From NCBI GenBank assembly GCA_949987705.1, contig OX465281.1:194233112-194297111 (forward strand): a DNA stretch of 64,000 bases, given 5' to 3'. Positions 29,275 through 39,594 of this stretch are shown here, in pieces; the first letter of the stretch is position 1, and the number at the start of each line of letters is the position of its first letter. This stretch comes from Thereva unica. Its lineage: Eukaryota > Arthropoda > Insecta > Diptera > Therevidae. A model generated the notes under the pieces. It did not search any database. It was not told the origin of the DNA and worked only from the letters and a program-made list of their open reading frames with translations. A program made the position numbers and the translations under genes.

Positions 29275-31600
29275 CAACCTAAACTGCTAGAGCTAAAGGG
29301 CTGAAATTTTTGACAGTGCACCCCTAGCGATTTTTCGAAGTTCATCCCCTAAGGGGGTGAAATAGGGTCAACTCAAAACCGCTGGAGCTATAGGGCTGAA
29401 ATTTTGACAGTGCATCCCTATAATGATGTGGACATCCACTAAAAAGCGATTTTTCGAAATTCATCCCCTAAGGGGGTGAAATGGGTTTTTTCCAAACCGC
29501 TAAAGCTATAAGGCTGTAATTTTGACAGTGCATCCCTATAATGGCGTGGTCATCGACTATTAAAAAGATTTTTCGAAATTCATCCCCAAAGGGAGTGAAA
29601 TGGGGTTTACCCAAACCGCTGGAGCTATAGGGCTGAAATTTTGACAGTGCATCCCTATAATGATGTGGACATCCACTAAGAAGCGATTTTTCGAAATTCA
29701 TCCCCTAAGGGGGTGAAATGGGGTTTTTCCAAACCGCTATAGCTATAGGGCTGAAATTTTGACAGTGCATCCCTACAATGGCGTGGACATCCACTATAAA
29801 GCGATTTTTCGAAATTCATCCCCTAAGGGGGTGAAATGGGGTTTTTCCAAACCGCTATAGATATAGGGCTGAAATTTTGACAGTGCATCCCTATAATGGC
29901 GTGGACATCCACTATAAGGCGATTTTTCGAAATTCATCCCCTAAGGGGGTGAAATGGGGTTTTTCCAAACCGCTATTGATATAGGGCTGAAATTTTGACA
30001 GTGCATCCCTATAATGGCGTGGACATCCACTATAGAGCAATTTTTCGAATTTCATCCCCTAAGGGGGTGAAATAGGGTTTACCCAAACCGCTAAGCTATA
30101 GGGCTGTAATTTTGACAGTGCATCCCTATAATGGCGTGGTCTTCCACTATTAAAGCGATTTTTCGAAATTCATCCCCTAAGGGAGTGAAATGGGGTTTAC
30201 CCAAACCGCTGGAGCTATAAGGTTGAAATTTTGACAGTGCATCCCTATAATGATGTGGACATCCGCTAAGAAGCGATTTTTAGGAATTCATCCCCTAAGG
30301 GGGTGAAATGGGGGTTTTTCAAACCGCTAAATTTATAGGGCTGAAATTTTGACAGTGCATCCCTATAATGGCGTGGACATCCACTATAAAGCGATTTTTC
30401 GAAATTCATCCCCTAAGGGGGTGAAATGGGGTTTTTCCAAACCGCTATAGATATAGGGCTGAAATTTTGACAGTGCATTATAGAGCGATTTTTCGAAATT
30501 CATCCCCTAAGGGAGTTAAATGGGGTTTACCCAAACCGCTGGAGCTATAGGGCTGAAATTTTGACAGTGCATCCCTATAATGATGTGGACATCCACTAAG
30601 AAGCGATTTTTAGAAATTCATCCCCTAAGGGGGTGAAATGGGGTTTTTCCAAACCGCTATAGCTATAGGGCTGAAATTTTGACAGTGCATCCCTATAATG
30701 GCGTGGACATCCACTATAGAGCGATTTTTCGAAATGCATCCCCTAAGGGGGTGAAATGGGGTTTACCCAAACCGCTAAAGCTATAGGGCTGTAATTTTGA
30801 CAGTGCATCCCTATAATGGCGTGGTCTTCCACTATTAAAGCGATTTTTCGAAATTCATCCCCTAAGGGAGTGAAATGGGGTTTACCCAAACCGCTGTAGC
30901 TATAGGGCTGAAATTTTGACAGTGCATCCCTATAATGATGTGGACATCCACTTAGAAGCGATTTTTCGAAATTTATCCCCTAAGGGGGTGAAATATGGTT
31001 TTTCCAAACCGCTATAGCTATAGGGCTGAAATTTTGACAGTGTATCCCTATAATTGCGTGGACATCCACTATAAAGCGATTTTTCGAAATTCATCCCCTA
31101 AGGGGGTGAAATAGGGTTTACCCAAACCGCTGGAGCTACAGGGCTGAAATTTTGACAGTGCATCCCTTTAATGACGTGGACATCCACTAAGAAGCGATTT
31201 TTCGAAATTCATCCACTAAGGGGGTGAAATGGGGTTTTTCCAAACCGCTATAGCTATAGGGCTGAAATTTTGACAGTGCATCCCTATAATGGCGTGGACA
31301 TCCACTATAAAGCGATTTTTCGAAATTCATCCACTAAGTGGGTGAAATGGGGTTAACCCACACCGCTGAAGCTGAAGGGCTTTCATTTTGACCGTGTATC
31401 CCTATAATGACGTGGACATCCACTTAGGAGCGATTTTTTGAAATTTATCCCCTAAGGGGGTTAAATGGGGTTAACCCAAACCGCTGGAGCTGAAGGGCTT
31501 TAATTTTGACAGTGCATCTCTATAATGACGTGGACATTCACTAAGAAGCAATTTTTCGAAATTCATCCCCTAACGCAGTGAAATGGGGGACATAAACATG
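29275..31600 (+). repeat. 118-bp minisatellite array, about 19 units
   Basis: The unit runs AAACCGCTRKAGCTATAGGG, CTGAAATTTTGACAGTGCAT, CCCTATAATGRYGTGGACAT, CCACTA..AAGCGATTTTTC, GAAATTCATCCCCTAAGGGG, GTGAAATGGGGTTTWYCC. Units are in direct order, mostly over 90% alike by eye. The first and last are the most diverged. One unit near 30470 is shortened. CATCCCCTAAGGGGGTG contains a palindromic CCCCTTAGGGG-like core that could form a short hairpin in each unit. The array is wholly inside the Helitron. It yields only shadow open frames. Confidence 0.95.
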
Positions 31601-32962
31601 CCAATCTCTGCTTCAAAATATACGCAGCAATTTGTTTACCATACTTATTAAAAAAATGCACTATAATAAACCCTTTTAGGGATAATGACAGCTGACTTTT
31701 TTGTTTGTTTTTTTTTTTTTTTGAAGGAAAAAATTGCACATAATAAACAGTTTTTATTTAAAGGCGTTGCAAGGCACGCGGGTTTTATGCTAGTAAGTGA
31801 TAAAATCACATGTATTGTCAACGATAATGTTGCAAATATATTAGCAGCTGTTAGAATGGGTAAGTGGGAGTCCATAAGTTGTTTTGCACATTCTTTGAAT
31901 TTGGTGGTCCAACAAGCAATAGCTGATATTGTCCCAATTCTTTCTAAAATAAAAGCGATTGTGGAATATTTAAAAAAAAGCACTGTCGGTTTAACAAAAC
32001 TTAAAGATATACAAAAGCAAATGGGTTTGCCACAGCTAAAATTAAAGCAGGAATGTCCAACACGTTGGAATTCGTGCTACGACATGCTGGACAGAATTGT
32101 AAGGGTTAAAGATGCCATCATTAGCACTTTAGCTCTTTTAAGAAGTGACCTATCGCTGCAACCTCGTGAGTGGGAAATAATTGAAAAGGTTATTCGTATA
32201 CTACACCCTTTCTATGAAATAACTAATGAGTTAAGTGCAGAAAAGTATGTAACTTTATCAAAAGTTTTGATTTTTGTGCAATTAATATTAAAACACCTAT
32301 CAAGATGCCCATTAACAGGTTGCGAGCATAAAGAAATTACGGATTTAATTAAAACATTAAATAACCAAATTCAGTTGAGGTTTAGTGATTTAGAAAAAAA
32401 TCCATTGTATTCAGAAAGTACAATCTTAGACCCCCGATTTAAAAGTAAAGGCTTTCGAACAAAAGAATCTTTTAGTGCAGCCAGCGAGGGCTTGAAATAC
32501 CAGATAAGTCAAGTCAAACTACTGAACGAAGTTACGATTGCATCGGTAAGACCTGCTAGCTTGGCTAATGTGGCTGTAGACGATGTAACATCAGAAACCC
32601 AGAAAGAAAGCATATGGGATGATTTCGATAAAGAAATGTCATCTATTACTAGCCATGAAACCCCTGTTGCTCCCGCAATTCGCGAATTTGAAAGGTATAT
32701 GGCCGAAGAACATATTAACAGGAAAGATGATCCACTCCAATGGTGGGCAAGCAGGAGAAATATTTATCCACACAATTATGAATATATGTTAAAAAGATTG
32801 TGCATACAGGCTACCTCCGTTTCATGTGAAAGGATATTTTCAAACGCAGGACAAATTCTTAATCAAAGAAGAACGCTTTTAAAACCTACTAAAGTGAACA
32901 GTTACTCTTTCTGCCTAGTAACTTGTAAAAGTGTAAGATATCTAGGAAAGATATCTAGGTAA

Positions 32963-33539
32963 TAGATATGTACATACATACTCGTATACATATGTATGTA
33001 TATTGAACTATTGAAAAATTTATTAATTTTAATTTAACACGTGTTTATCTTAATAAATAGCCATTTCGAAGTTTCACAATATTTATTTCATTTAATTATT
33101 CCTTTTAATGATCATAAATTAATGATTTTTTGATTTAACCATGGTTGATGGTTTGTAATGCAATTCCCTGATTATGTGTGATTTTTAAAAAAGTATTTGA
33201 AGCAATCCGATCTATTCCCTCTCGGAAATAGTAATTTCAGTTACACTGTAAAGGGATTCTTTAAACTTGTTGTAAAGTACCGGTATTGTTATCGTAATAA
33301 CCGACTCAAGGGGCAAGAATCCAATTTATTTGAAAGAACAGACAGACTTATGAAGGAATGATGGAAATGACGTAACTATAAAAAAAGTTGACATGAAAAT
33401 ATGGATTATTGTAAATTAAATTCAATATGTTCTTTTATGTACTACTGTACTAACAGTACTATAAGACCGAACTAGTACATGTGAACAATTGTACTAGTTC
33501 AGAACGCTCCATTCAATGACCGAGCAAGCACAACACTAA
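32963..33539. other. 3' flank of the hAT relic
   Basis: AT-rich. It contains ATACATACATACTCGTATAC and ACCGAACTAGTACATGTGAA, then CGAGCAAGCACAACACTA at 33523-33540. The reverse complement of the last piece starts TAGTGTTGTGC, similar to hAT ends (CAGTGTTGTGC), so the right end of the hAT may be near 33540. Confidence 0.35.
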
Positions 33540-33540
33540 T

Positions 33541-33775
33541 GTTATCATAAAATAGTGTTTACAAAATTTGTATATTATACTATTATTTGCAAAAAAAATG
33601 TTCTGGATTTTCCCGTACGAATTGCCATTCATGAGATATCGCCGTTTTAAAGATTTAAAATACTCCTATCCATTCATTTGCGACTTGTAAAGATCATCAG
33701 ACATTCAATAAATTCTTTGTTGGACTACGTGGTTATTATTTTCAGGAGTGATTTCCTTACAAGTTTTTATTTAAA
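33541..33775. repeat. Dispersed repeat F, copy 2
   Basis: Matches 4100-4320 and 34430-34600: GTTATCATAAAATAGTGTTT, ATTTTCCCGTACGAATT, ATATCGCCGTTTTAAAGATT and TTCTTTGTTGGACTACGTGG. Non-coding. Confidence 0.65.
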
Positions 33776-33796
33776 ATTTTATTGTTTTATTAAAAA

Positions 33797-34080
33797 AAGG
33801 CCGCTAAATTCGAAATCAGCGACCCCCGTATACCAAGTTTTGTAGCAATTGAAGGATATTTCACTACTTTTAGTCGTCATTTTGAAGCCGCCATCTTGTT
33901 TATGAAAAAATGGACCGTAAATTCGTAATCAGCGACCCCAAAACCCCCCGTATGTCAAGTTTTGTAGCAATTGAAGGATATTTAACTACTTTTGGTCGCC
34001 ATTTTATTGAAAAATAGACACTAAATTCGTGATCACCGACCCCAAAAACCCCCGTATACCAAATATCAAATTAATTCGTT
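33797..34080 (+). repeat. Tandem repeat, about 110-bp unit, 2.6 units
   Basis: TAAATTCGWRATCAGCGACC followed by CCCGTATACCAAGTTTTGTA and GCAATTGAAGGATATTTMAC occurs twice in full and once partly (33804, 33918, 34021). An adjacent phrase GTCGYCATTTTG (MATTTTA) also repeats. Confidence 0.75.
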
Positions 34081-34399
34081 AATGTTAAAGACTTTTGGCC
34101 AGCTTTTCGGTCTTTTGCCCAACTGTGCACCGGTCCCGAAGCAGAGAGCAGTTGCGAAAGGCAAGGATCGAATCCCGGCTGTCGAGCCGTTAAAGAAGGA
34201 AAAGAAGATTTTTCATATCTTATTGTTTTGCGTTCAAACTATTTAGTCCGGTCAAATTAGACCAAAAAATAGGTATGAAGGTACATAAATTCGCACCAAG
34301 CTGAAAATTGGTAGGATTGTTCAAAGCACCGTTATAAATGAAATCTAAAAAGTCCCCATCGATCCGGCACCTGAAACCTGGATTTACTCGGGGTCAAAG

Positions 34400-34835
34400 G
34401 TCACAAAAACGGGTCTATCGCGATTTTCAGCAAAACGGTAACTTTTATCATAAAATAGTGTTTACAAAGTTTGTAGATTATGCGATTACCTACAAAAAAA
34501 GATTTTCCCGTACGAATTGTCATTCATAAGATATCGCCGTTTTAAAGATTTGAAGCACTCATATCCCCTCACTTGCAACTTGTATGGCCGAATTGCCATT
34601 TACTTAAACTTTAATAACTTCTAGACCGATTGTAGTAGAGCAACGTAATTAGGCTCATCTTTTAGGTAAATGTGTTTTCTTTTATTTGAAAGAAAGAACA
34701 GAAACCTAAGTGACTCCGTTTAGAAGATATGTAGGTTCAAAGTGTGAGGAAAAACTGGAAGTCTGCAGTGAAACGTCATTTTTCAGCAGTTTGCCCATAC
34801 TTTGAACCTACATATATCTTCTAAACGGAGTCACT
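34400..34835. repeat. Dispersed repeat F copy 3 joined to foldback G copy 2
   Basis: 34430-34600 matches repeat F and 34630-34835 matches foldback G (GCAACGTAATT, TCTTTTAGGTAAATGTG, GTGACTCCGTTTAGAAGATA TGTAGGTTC, then the inverted arm GAACCTACATATATCTTCTA AACGGAGTCACTCG). The F-then-G order is the same as at 4040-4735, so F and G are probably one composite element. The right arm is cut at about 34835, where SINE sequence starts. Confidence 0.7.
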
Positions 34836-35072
34836 CGTTTCAGGAGGCATAACACTCCAGCGAGTTGTTCTCGATGCCCCGATGTCAGAGTCGCGAAATG
34901 GTTGGGAGTAGGTGAAATAAAAATACCGCAGCTAGGTTGTGACAGTTCTTTCCTTCACTTCTCTCTCTATCTTCCGACTAGAGCTGCTGTTCGACATTTT
35001 CAAAAAATAAATACATGGTCGACAGTACAAAGGGGAATTCCCTAATTCTCTAGTGTGTCACATAAAAAAAAA
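34836..35072 (+). mobile_element. tRNA-derived SINE, 5'-truncated copy 3
   Basis: TTTCAGGAGGCATAACACTC through GAGCTGCTGTTCGACATT to GTCACATAAAAAAAAA matches 23690-23925 of the full copy. The head is missing; the join to foldback G shares CTCG with both partners, suggesting microhomology. The 3' tail shows the same AGTACAAAGGG word found in LINE-C. Confidence 0.8.
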
Positions 35073-36157
35073 CTGGTTTGAAACTGAGATTACAAATCGG
35101 TCGACTTGTGTGCCTTAGTCTTTCACACAAAAAGGTATTATGCATATTCGCTGATCATTCTATAGTTCAGTTCTTATTACATTTCCCAGAAAAATAACAT
35201 TTTCAATTCATTCTTTTGAAAGCCAACGAACTGTTTTAGCCCGATGAAACTGTTTTATTCATTGATATGAAGTTTTCTATGATCAAACCAATTTATCTCA
35301 GCGCTAATTATCCCGCGGATCTCATCATTGCACTTGCTACGTTTATATTATCTTGGAAATAAAATTCCGCATTCCTATTTTCTAAGAACAGGAACCTTGT
35401 GCATTCTTGTACTCTCACTACACAATTCACTATGGAGATCCCTTTATTCAAAATCATCCTCATTGGTGGATTCCACTCCTCTAAAACAAAACTCCATTCG
35501 AGGATGGAGATATGCAGGAAAATTGTTAGCAATTTTTCCTGGAATATGCCAGGCAAACACAAGAAAATGCGTCCAATTAAAGTATGGAAAACCAAAAAAC
35601 TTTTCAGTCACTTACCTAAGTAGCAGTCAGAGCCTCCACCTATTTTTTGCTATCCTTTATTGTCCGAGAAATGAAGGGAAATTGCTCCTGCCTATGTACA
35701 TATACATATTGTATTACCCTTCTCTATTTTTGCCTGCGTGCATTCAAAAAGTTGTTTTCTGTTTGGTAGCGACCTTCCCGTATCCGTTTTATTATCCACG
35801 CAAAGAAGAAAGGGATGAGTGCTAGATAGCAAATTCGAAGTATGCAGTTAGGGATGATGATGATAACATGCATCTCTATCGCTTATTTTTATTAAAATCT
35901 TCAAATATTTCGGCAATCCTGCTTTAATTTAACTTTTTTAGTGTGAATAATTTTGATTCACGCATTGGATAAATTTCCTCACTAAGTGGAGATTGGAAAT
36001 TGTTATAAGTGAGTTTTATACGAATTCGGCAATCACTTGCTTATGAAAGTTTAGTTTGACTTAACTTTGGTGATTGTATTCCAGCTTCTTAATTATTTTT
36101 GGTTAATAGATATAATTTTCGAAAAAGTGGTAATAGTTGATTTATTTAGTAACTCAG
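35073..36157. other. Unassigned sequence
   Basis: Open frames at 35328-35825 (+) and 35308-35595 (-) overlap and lack motifs or splice-supported structure. They are probably chance frames in moderately balanced DNA. No repeat identity recognised. Confidence 0.4.
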
Positions 36158-36345
36158 CAGGGGTGGCCAACCTGCGGTCCTTCGCGGGAAATTTGTATCC
36201 ATTCATCCAATGGCGCTACAGCCCAAATTGAGCCTTGGCCTACTCTAGGCTCTAGGGCATTTCCCCAAGTTTGACGGTCCCTTGCAGCAGTTCTCCAGTT
36301 CCGAATGTTGAGCATTGTCTCTACGTCAGCCGTCACATTCTCATC
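36158..36345. repeat. hAT-like left end and attached repeat
   Basis: CAGGGGTGGCCAACCTGCGG at 36158 resembles hAT termini. An inverted match, CAGAGGTGGCCAACC, reads out of 38307 on the minus strand. Next to it, TGACGGTCCCTTGCAGCA recurs at about 41240. No 8-bp target duplication is evident (TAACTCAG versus ATCTAGTT), so the two ends may belong to different copies. Confidence 0.35.
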
Positions 36346-36348
36346 TCC

Positions 36349-36812
36349 TTTTTTTATTTGAAAGACTAGAGTCTCAGGAAAGGCCCTGATACAGATACTG
36401 TTGACAATCTATTTTCTTCGTATAGAGTGCCATGTCGAACAGCAGTTCTAGCCGGGGAGGAAGGAACTGCCATAACCTAGCCGCGATATTTTTATTCCAC
36501 CTACTCCCAACCATTACTATCGCGAGTTTGATATCGGGGCATTGAGAAACAACTCGTTGGAGTGTTATGCCTCCTGAAACGAGTTGAATCTCATCATCCA
36601 ACCGATGACATGCGCTTTAGTGGAGCGCGGGAGGGCTAAAGAAGGCTATGACAGGAGGAATCAAGAATGTAAAGTGGGAAGAAGAAAGAAGGAAAGTTGG
36701 GTAGGTGTGTGAGTGGAAAAGGCGAAGGACCGTGGGGCTGGCCGGGATTCAAACCCGGGACCTCCGGAATGGTAGCCAGACTCCTTACTCCCTACCGCCT
36801 ACCGAGGCCCCC
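36349..36812 (-). mobile_element. tRNA-derived SINE, full-length copy 2
   Basis: A reverse-strand copy of the SINE at 23459. The head at about 36735-36812 includes CCCGGGTTTGAATCCCGG and a GTAGGCGGTAGGGAGTAAGG A-box region. The body has the CGTTTCAGGAGGCATAACAC block and the tail a short T7 (poly(A) on the minus strand). A one-base change in the B box (GGTTTGAATCC) would weaken Pol III transcription. Confidence 0.88.
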
Positions 36813-36834
36813 TACAGACCCCTGCTTCACATTA

Positions 36835-38250
36835 CCAAAGTTTCCCTCGACTTGGAAGAATGTTTCAATCATACGCATTCCCAAGTGCCCTTCTCCTATC
36901 AGTCCCTCCGATTTGCCGCCTGTCAGTGTTCTTCCATTTCTAGCAAAGCTATTTTAAAAGCTGATGGCTACTCAAATAAAGGAGTATTGTGAGGGTCTCA
37001 AAGTTATAAATATAAATATGACAATGTGGCTTTCGTAAACATCACAGCCTTCAATCACGCCCTGCTTCTACTAAAACTGGCCTCACAAGCACATTTTGTC
37101 ATCTCTGCTCTTAAGCTTTTGCAAAGTTTTCTATATAACCGCTCTCAAAAGGTTAAACTAGGTGGCTAAAGTTCTTAAGGGCCCTACTGCACCCTGGAGT
37201 CCCTTAAGGCTCCATTTTTGGGCCACTTTTATTTTAGTATTTTTACTATCGTAAGATTCATATTTATGCAGACGATGTGTGGCTTTATTTTCCTGCGCCA
37301 AGAGATGAAATACATATGTGTGTGAAAAAGTTTGCTGGTGACTTTCGTCCCCTACTGGTTGACATTAAAATTGCTGCAGCTAAATCCTTTGAAATCCCAG
37401 TGTATTTTTATTTCTTTCACTCTGCTACTATTCGTCCTGACATTTCTGCTATCGCATTAAAGTCGGTTCCTCTTGTTAGCGTTAGTAAAGCATGAAATCG
37501 TGGGGTTGAACTGAATAGCAGCATGACCTGCTGATATCACATTAGCTTCATTGTTAGTAAAACCTACGGCCACCTGTCTAAACTTCGTTATCATTGTGGC
37601 TTGTTGAAAAAGGCTGTGCGTATGAATTTGCTTAAAGCCTTACTACTACCTGTTCTAATGCATGACCTTTCCATCTATCCCTCTCTCGATTCTTCATGCG
37701 GCCATAAATTGAAGTAGCGTTTAACGATTGTGTACGCCGCTTTGACACTTCACCCTACTCGAACTCCGTTTTAGGTTGCTCTCTTTAACAGCACGATTAC
37801 ATTAAGCGAGCTTACAAGCTATTAGCTGGCGAATTCACTCGCTGCTAATAAACTAGCCAAGTGCCATCATGTTACTTTACTCGCTACTTTCTGCGGTGTG
37901 GGCTTGTTAGCTAGTAAACCAGCGGTGTGTCGTTTCATTTACTACAAAATGACGGAATTAGTTGGGTACTGAGCGAGTAAAAAGTTTTGAGTGTCATCTT
38001 AGTAGCTGACTCGCCGGCTTCTAAACTCGCCAGCTAGTAGCCTGATAAACTCGCTCAGTGTTATCGAGCCTTAAGTGACTATCTTGAGTATAGCTTTCTG
38101 CGACTGTTTTACGATACCTATCATACAGGGCGAACCCATTTTGTGCAACTATCGCAATTCCTCAGAAATAATAATTTAATAACTCCGCGTTTTGGCACGT
38201 TAATTGGTCATAGTTCTTTCTTTGTCTTCGCAGCACAACTTTAAACTTGA
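36835..38250 (+). pseudogene. LINE-D (Jockey-like) relic, split by a MITE
   Basis: Frames give TWKNVSIIRIPKCPSPISPS DLPPVSVLPFLAKLFE (RT start), a deletion, LLHPGVP, GSIFGPLLF, and IHIYADDVWLYFPAPRDE with catalytic YADD near 37270. Then KTYGHLSKLRYHCGLLKK, MNLLKALLLPVLMHD and VAFNDCVRRFDTSPYSNSVL follow. After the insert 37795-38075 it continues YDTYHTGRTHFVQLSQFLRN and GTLIGHSSFFVFAAQL. These are Jockey-type RT and C-terminal motifs. Many shifts and stops. Confidence 0.8.
37795..38075. repeat. MITE-like insert in LINE-D
   Basis: It is bounded by TTAAGCGAGC at left and GAGCCTTAAG at right. Inside the ends TTAGCTGGCGAATTCACTCG (left) matches the inverse of the right side (CTAGCTGGCGAGTTTAGAAG). 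The interior repeats GCGAGT and CTAGTAG words. About 280 bp and no coding capacity. It interrupts a LINE whose reading resumes after it. Confidence 0.55.
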
Positions 38251-38309
38251 ATCACCCCGGCCCGCAGAATCATAATGCCGTGACATCATTTTGGTTGGCC
38301 ACCTCTGAT

Positions 38310-38615
38310 CTAGTTCGCTATGAGATGCATAATAAAAAACACATAATAAAATTAGAAATTAAAAAATGGGTCAAAAGGTGCATTCCCTTTGAGCTATAAG
38401 CGCCCCCCTTGGGAGTCGCGCCTGCCAGTTTGCAAACTAATGCTTTAAAAGGTCACTTTGATGAAGGGCCAGGCCTCAACCGCCATGGAAAAAAGGGTTG
38501 GTGAGTTTAATTAAGGAATTTGATAAATGGTCTGGGCGTGATGTATCCTATTTTGGGCATAGGCCCTAAAGATATGTATATTCCGGTAACTCGACTGATA
38601 ACAGATTCTCACCGC
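38310..38615. other. Unassigned sequence
   Basis: Short non-coding stretch between LINE relics, with a C6 run (about 38404). No identity recognised. Confidence 0.4.
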
Positions 38616-38619
38616 TTCC

Positions 38620-39530
38620 TCGTAAACATCTCAAAATATTAATGTGATATTAGACGGCGTCAAAGCTAAACCCCACACCATCCCTCCCGGTGTACCCCAG
38701 TGGTGTACATTTATCATCCATTATTTTCCTAATCTTTTTAAGCGACCTAATCTCGCTCCCATCCAAGCCATTTGATAGCTTTGCTGATGAAAATACTTTG
38801 CGTTACTCTTACGCCTTTGATAATACAAGACAAGCCGAAGCCAGACCTTCTCTCTACTTCAGCTGACCCATCCAATTGCAATTACATGATAGGCGTGACT
38901 TATGATGAAATGGCATATTCCAAATCTCTAAACAACCATTCCAGTACTTGGGATTCTTAGCTGAAAATTCCTCCTTCTACCATCAGCTCGGACGGTAATA
39001 TCGTACATTCGGCTTCTACTCGAATGCAACTCCCTTATTTAAGGTTGGGCGTCGAAAAGCACCTTGCCGTGGTGAGATTGACTGCCAAAAGCCCCTCAAA
39101 CTCTACTCCAACTTTGCTCCACTTTGCTCCTCAGACTTTGCTCCACTAACTTCCTTTGAAGCCACCGTCCTTCCCCGGTAATGTTATACCCACAAAACCA
39201 GACCATCTTTGACTCATTTCATTCCACATCACTCATTACGACATCACTTGTGTCTAAACTGACATTTATAAGGAGTTTGTTCATTAATGGTTCAACCTGA
39301 CTGTCGAACAATCTTCCGCAATCTATTTTTCGCCACTCCTGGAACAAACGAGAGACAAACACAAGGTACATCTCGATCTCCTTCAGCACACCCTTCTGAC
39401 TTCACACAACCTCTAACCTACTATATAGCTCGAACTAAACGCACAACTAGACATTTCACGACGATGTGATCAAAAACTTGACGGACCGGTACTGCGGTGA
39501 TCCCTTAGCTTAAAATTTTCACATAAAAAA
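38620..39530 (+). pseudogene. LINE-C (Jockey/CR1-like) decayed copy
   Basis: TTAGACGGCGTCAAAGC, CTCCCGGTGTACCCCAG, TTTGATAGCTTTGCTGATGA (RT FADD region) and CGTTACTCTTACGCCTTTGA align with 44500-44690 of the better copy. After deletions, TTCAACCTGACTGTCGAACA and the end GCTTAAAATTTTCACATAAA match the 3' region and poly(A) end. Its frames are all broken. It lies just downstream of the 3' end of chorion-like gene 4. Confidence 0.75.
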
Positions 39531-39594
39531 ATTAAATAATGCAGAAAACTTTTTATTTAATCTTCTTTACATTTAATGCACAGAAGCTTGACCT

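Larger units (their letters stand above)
28979..31793 (+). mobile_element. Non-autonomous Helitron, 2815 bp, with internal minisatellite
   Basis: It begins TCCTTACTAATATTATAAAT GTGAAAGTAAC and ends GTTTTATGCTAG. A small hairpin (GCGT...ACGC, about 31763-31779) lies some 11 nt before the terminal CTAG. It lies between host A (28978) and T (31794), with no target duplication; all are Helitron hallmarks. Deleting it exactly restores the hAT reading across the junction. It encodes no Rep/helicase. Content is a (CTGT)n tract, a 118-bp repeat array and an AT-rich 3' part. A related 5' end lies at 47651. Confidence 0.9.
28195..32962 (+). pseudogene. hAT transposase with BED zinc finger, interrupted by a Helitron
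   Basis: It starts at ATG 28195. After a shift near 28230 the BED finger reads WFHFTEDLEKCRAKCKYC, then GSLGNLNRHMKNKH (Cys2-His2). A Ser/Thr-rich linker follows. A second shift near 28675 leads to KTYAEVFDGIQQKL, CLGIDRWTSI with a catalytic Asp, and FLRKIMHDWKI (to 28978). The Helitron 28979-31793 intervenes. The frame resumes at 31794 with SDKITCIVNDNVANILAAVR, SISCFAHSLNLVVQQAI, CPTRWNSCYDM, STILDPRFKSKGF and the C-terminal dimerisation block DPLQWWASRRNIYP, ATSVSCERIFSNAGQILNQR. The last residues diverge, suggesting a late frameshift. It resembles ZBED1/ZBED4-like hAT transposases. The second half alone is an open frame of about 390 real codons. Confidence 0.9.

Noticed and set aside
29275..31600. 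CRISPR-like repeat array
   Set aside because: Units are 118 bp and contiguous with no unique spacers, lie inside a eukaryotic Helitron, and no cas-like genes exist.
35328..35825. 165-residue plus-strand open frame
   Set aside because: Overlaps an antisense open frame and has no recognisable motif, signal or intron structure.
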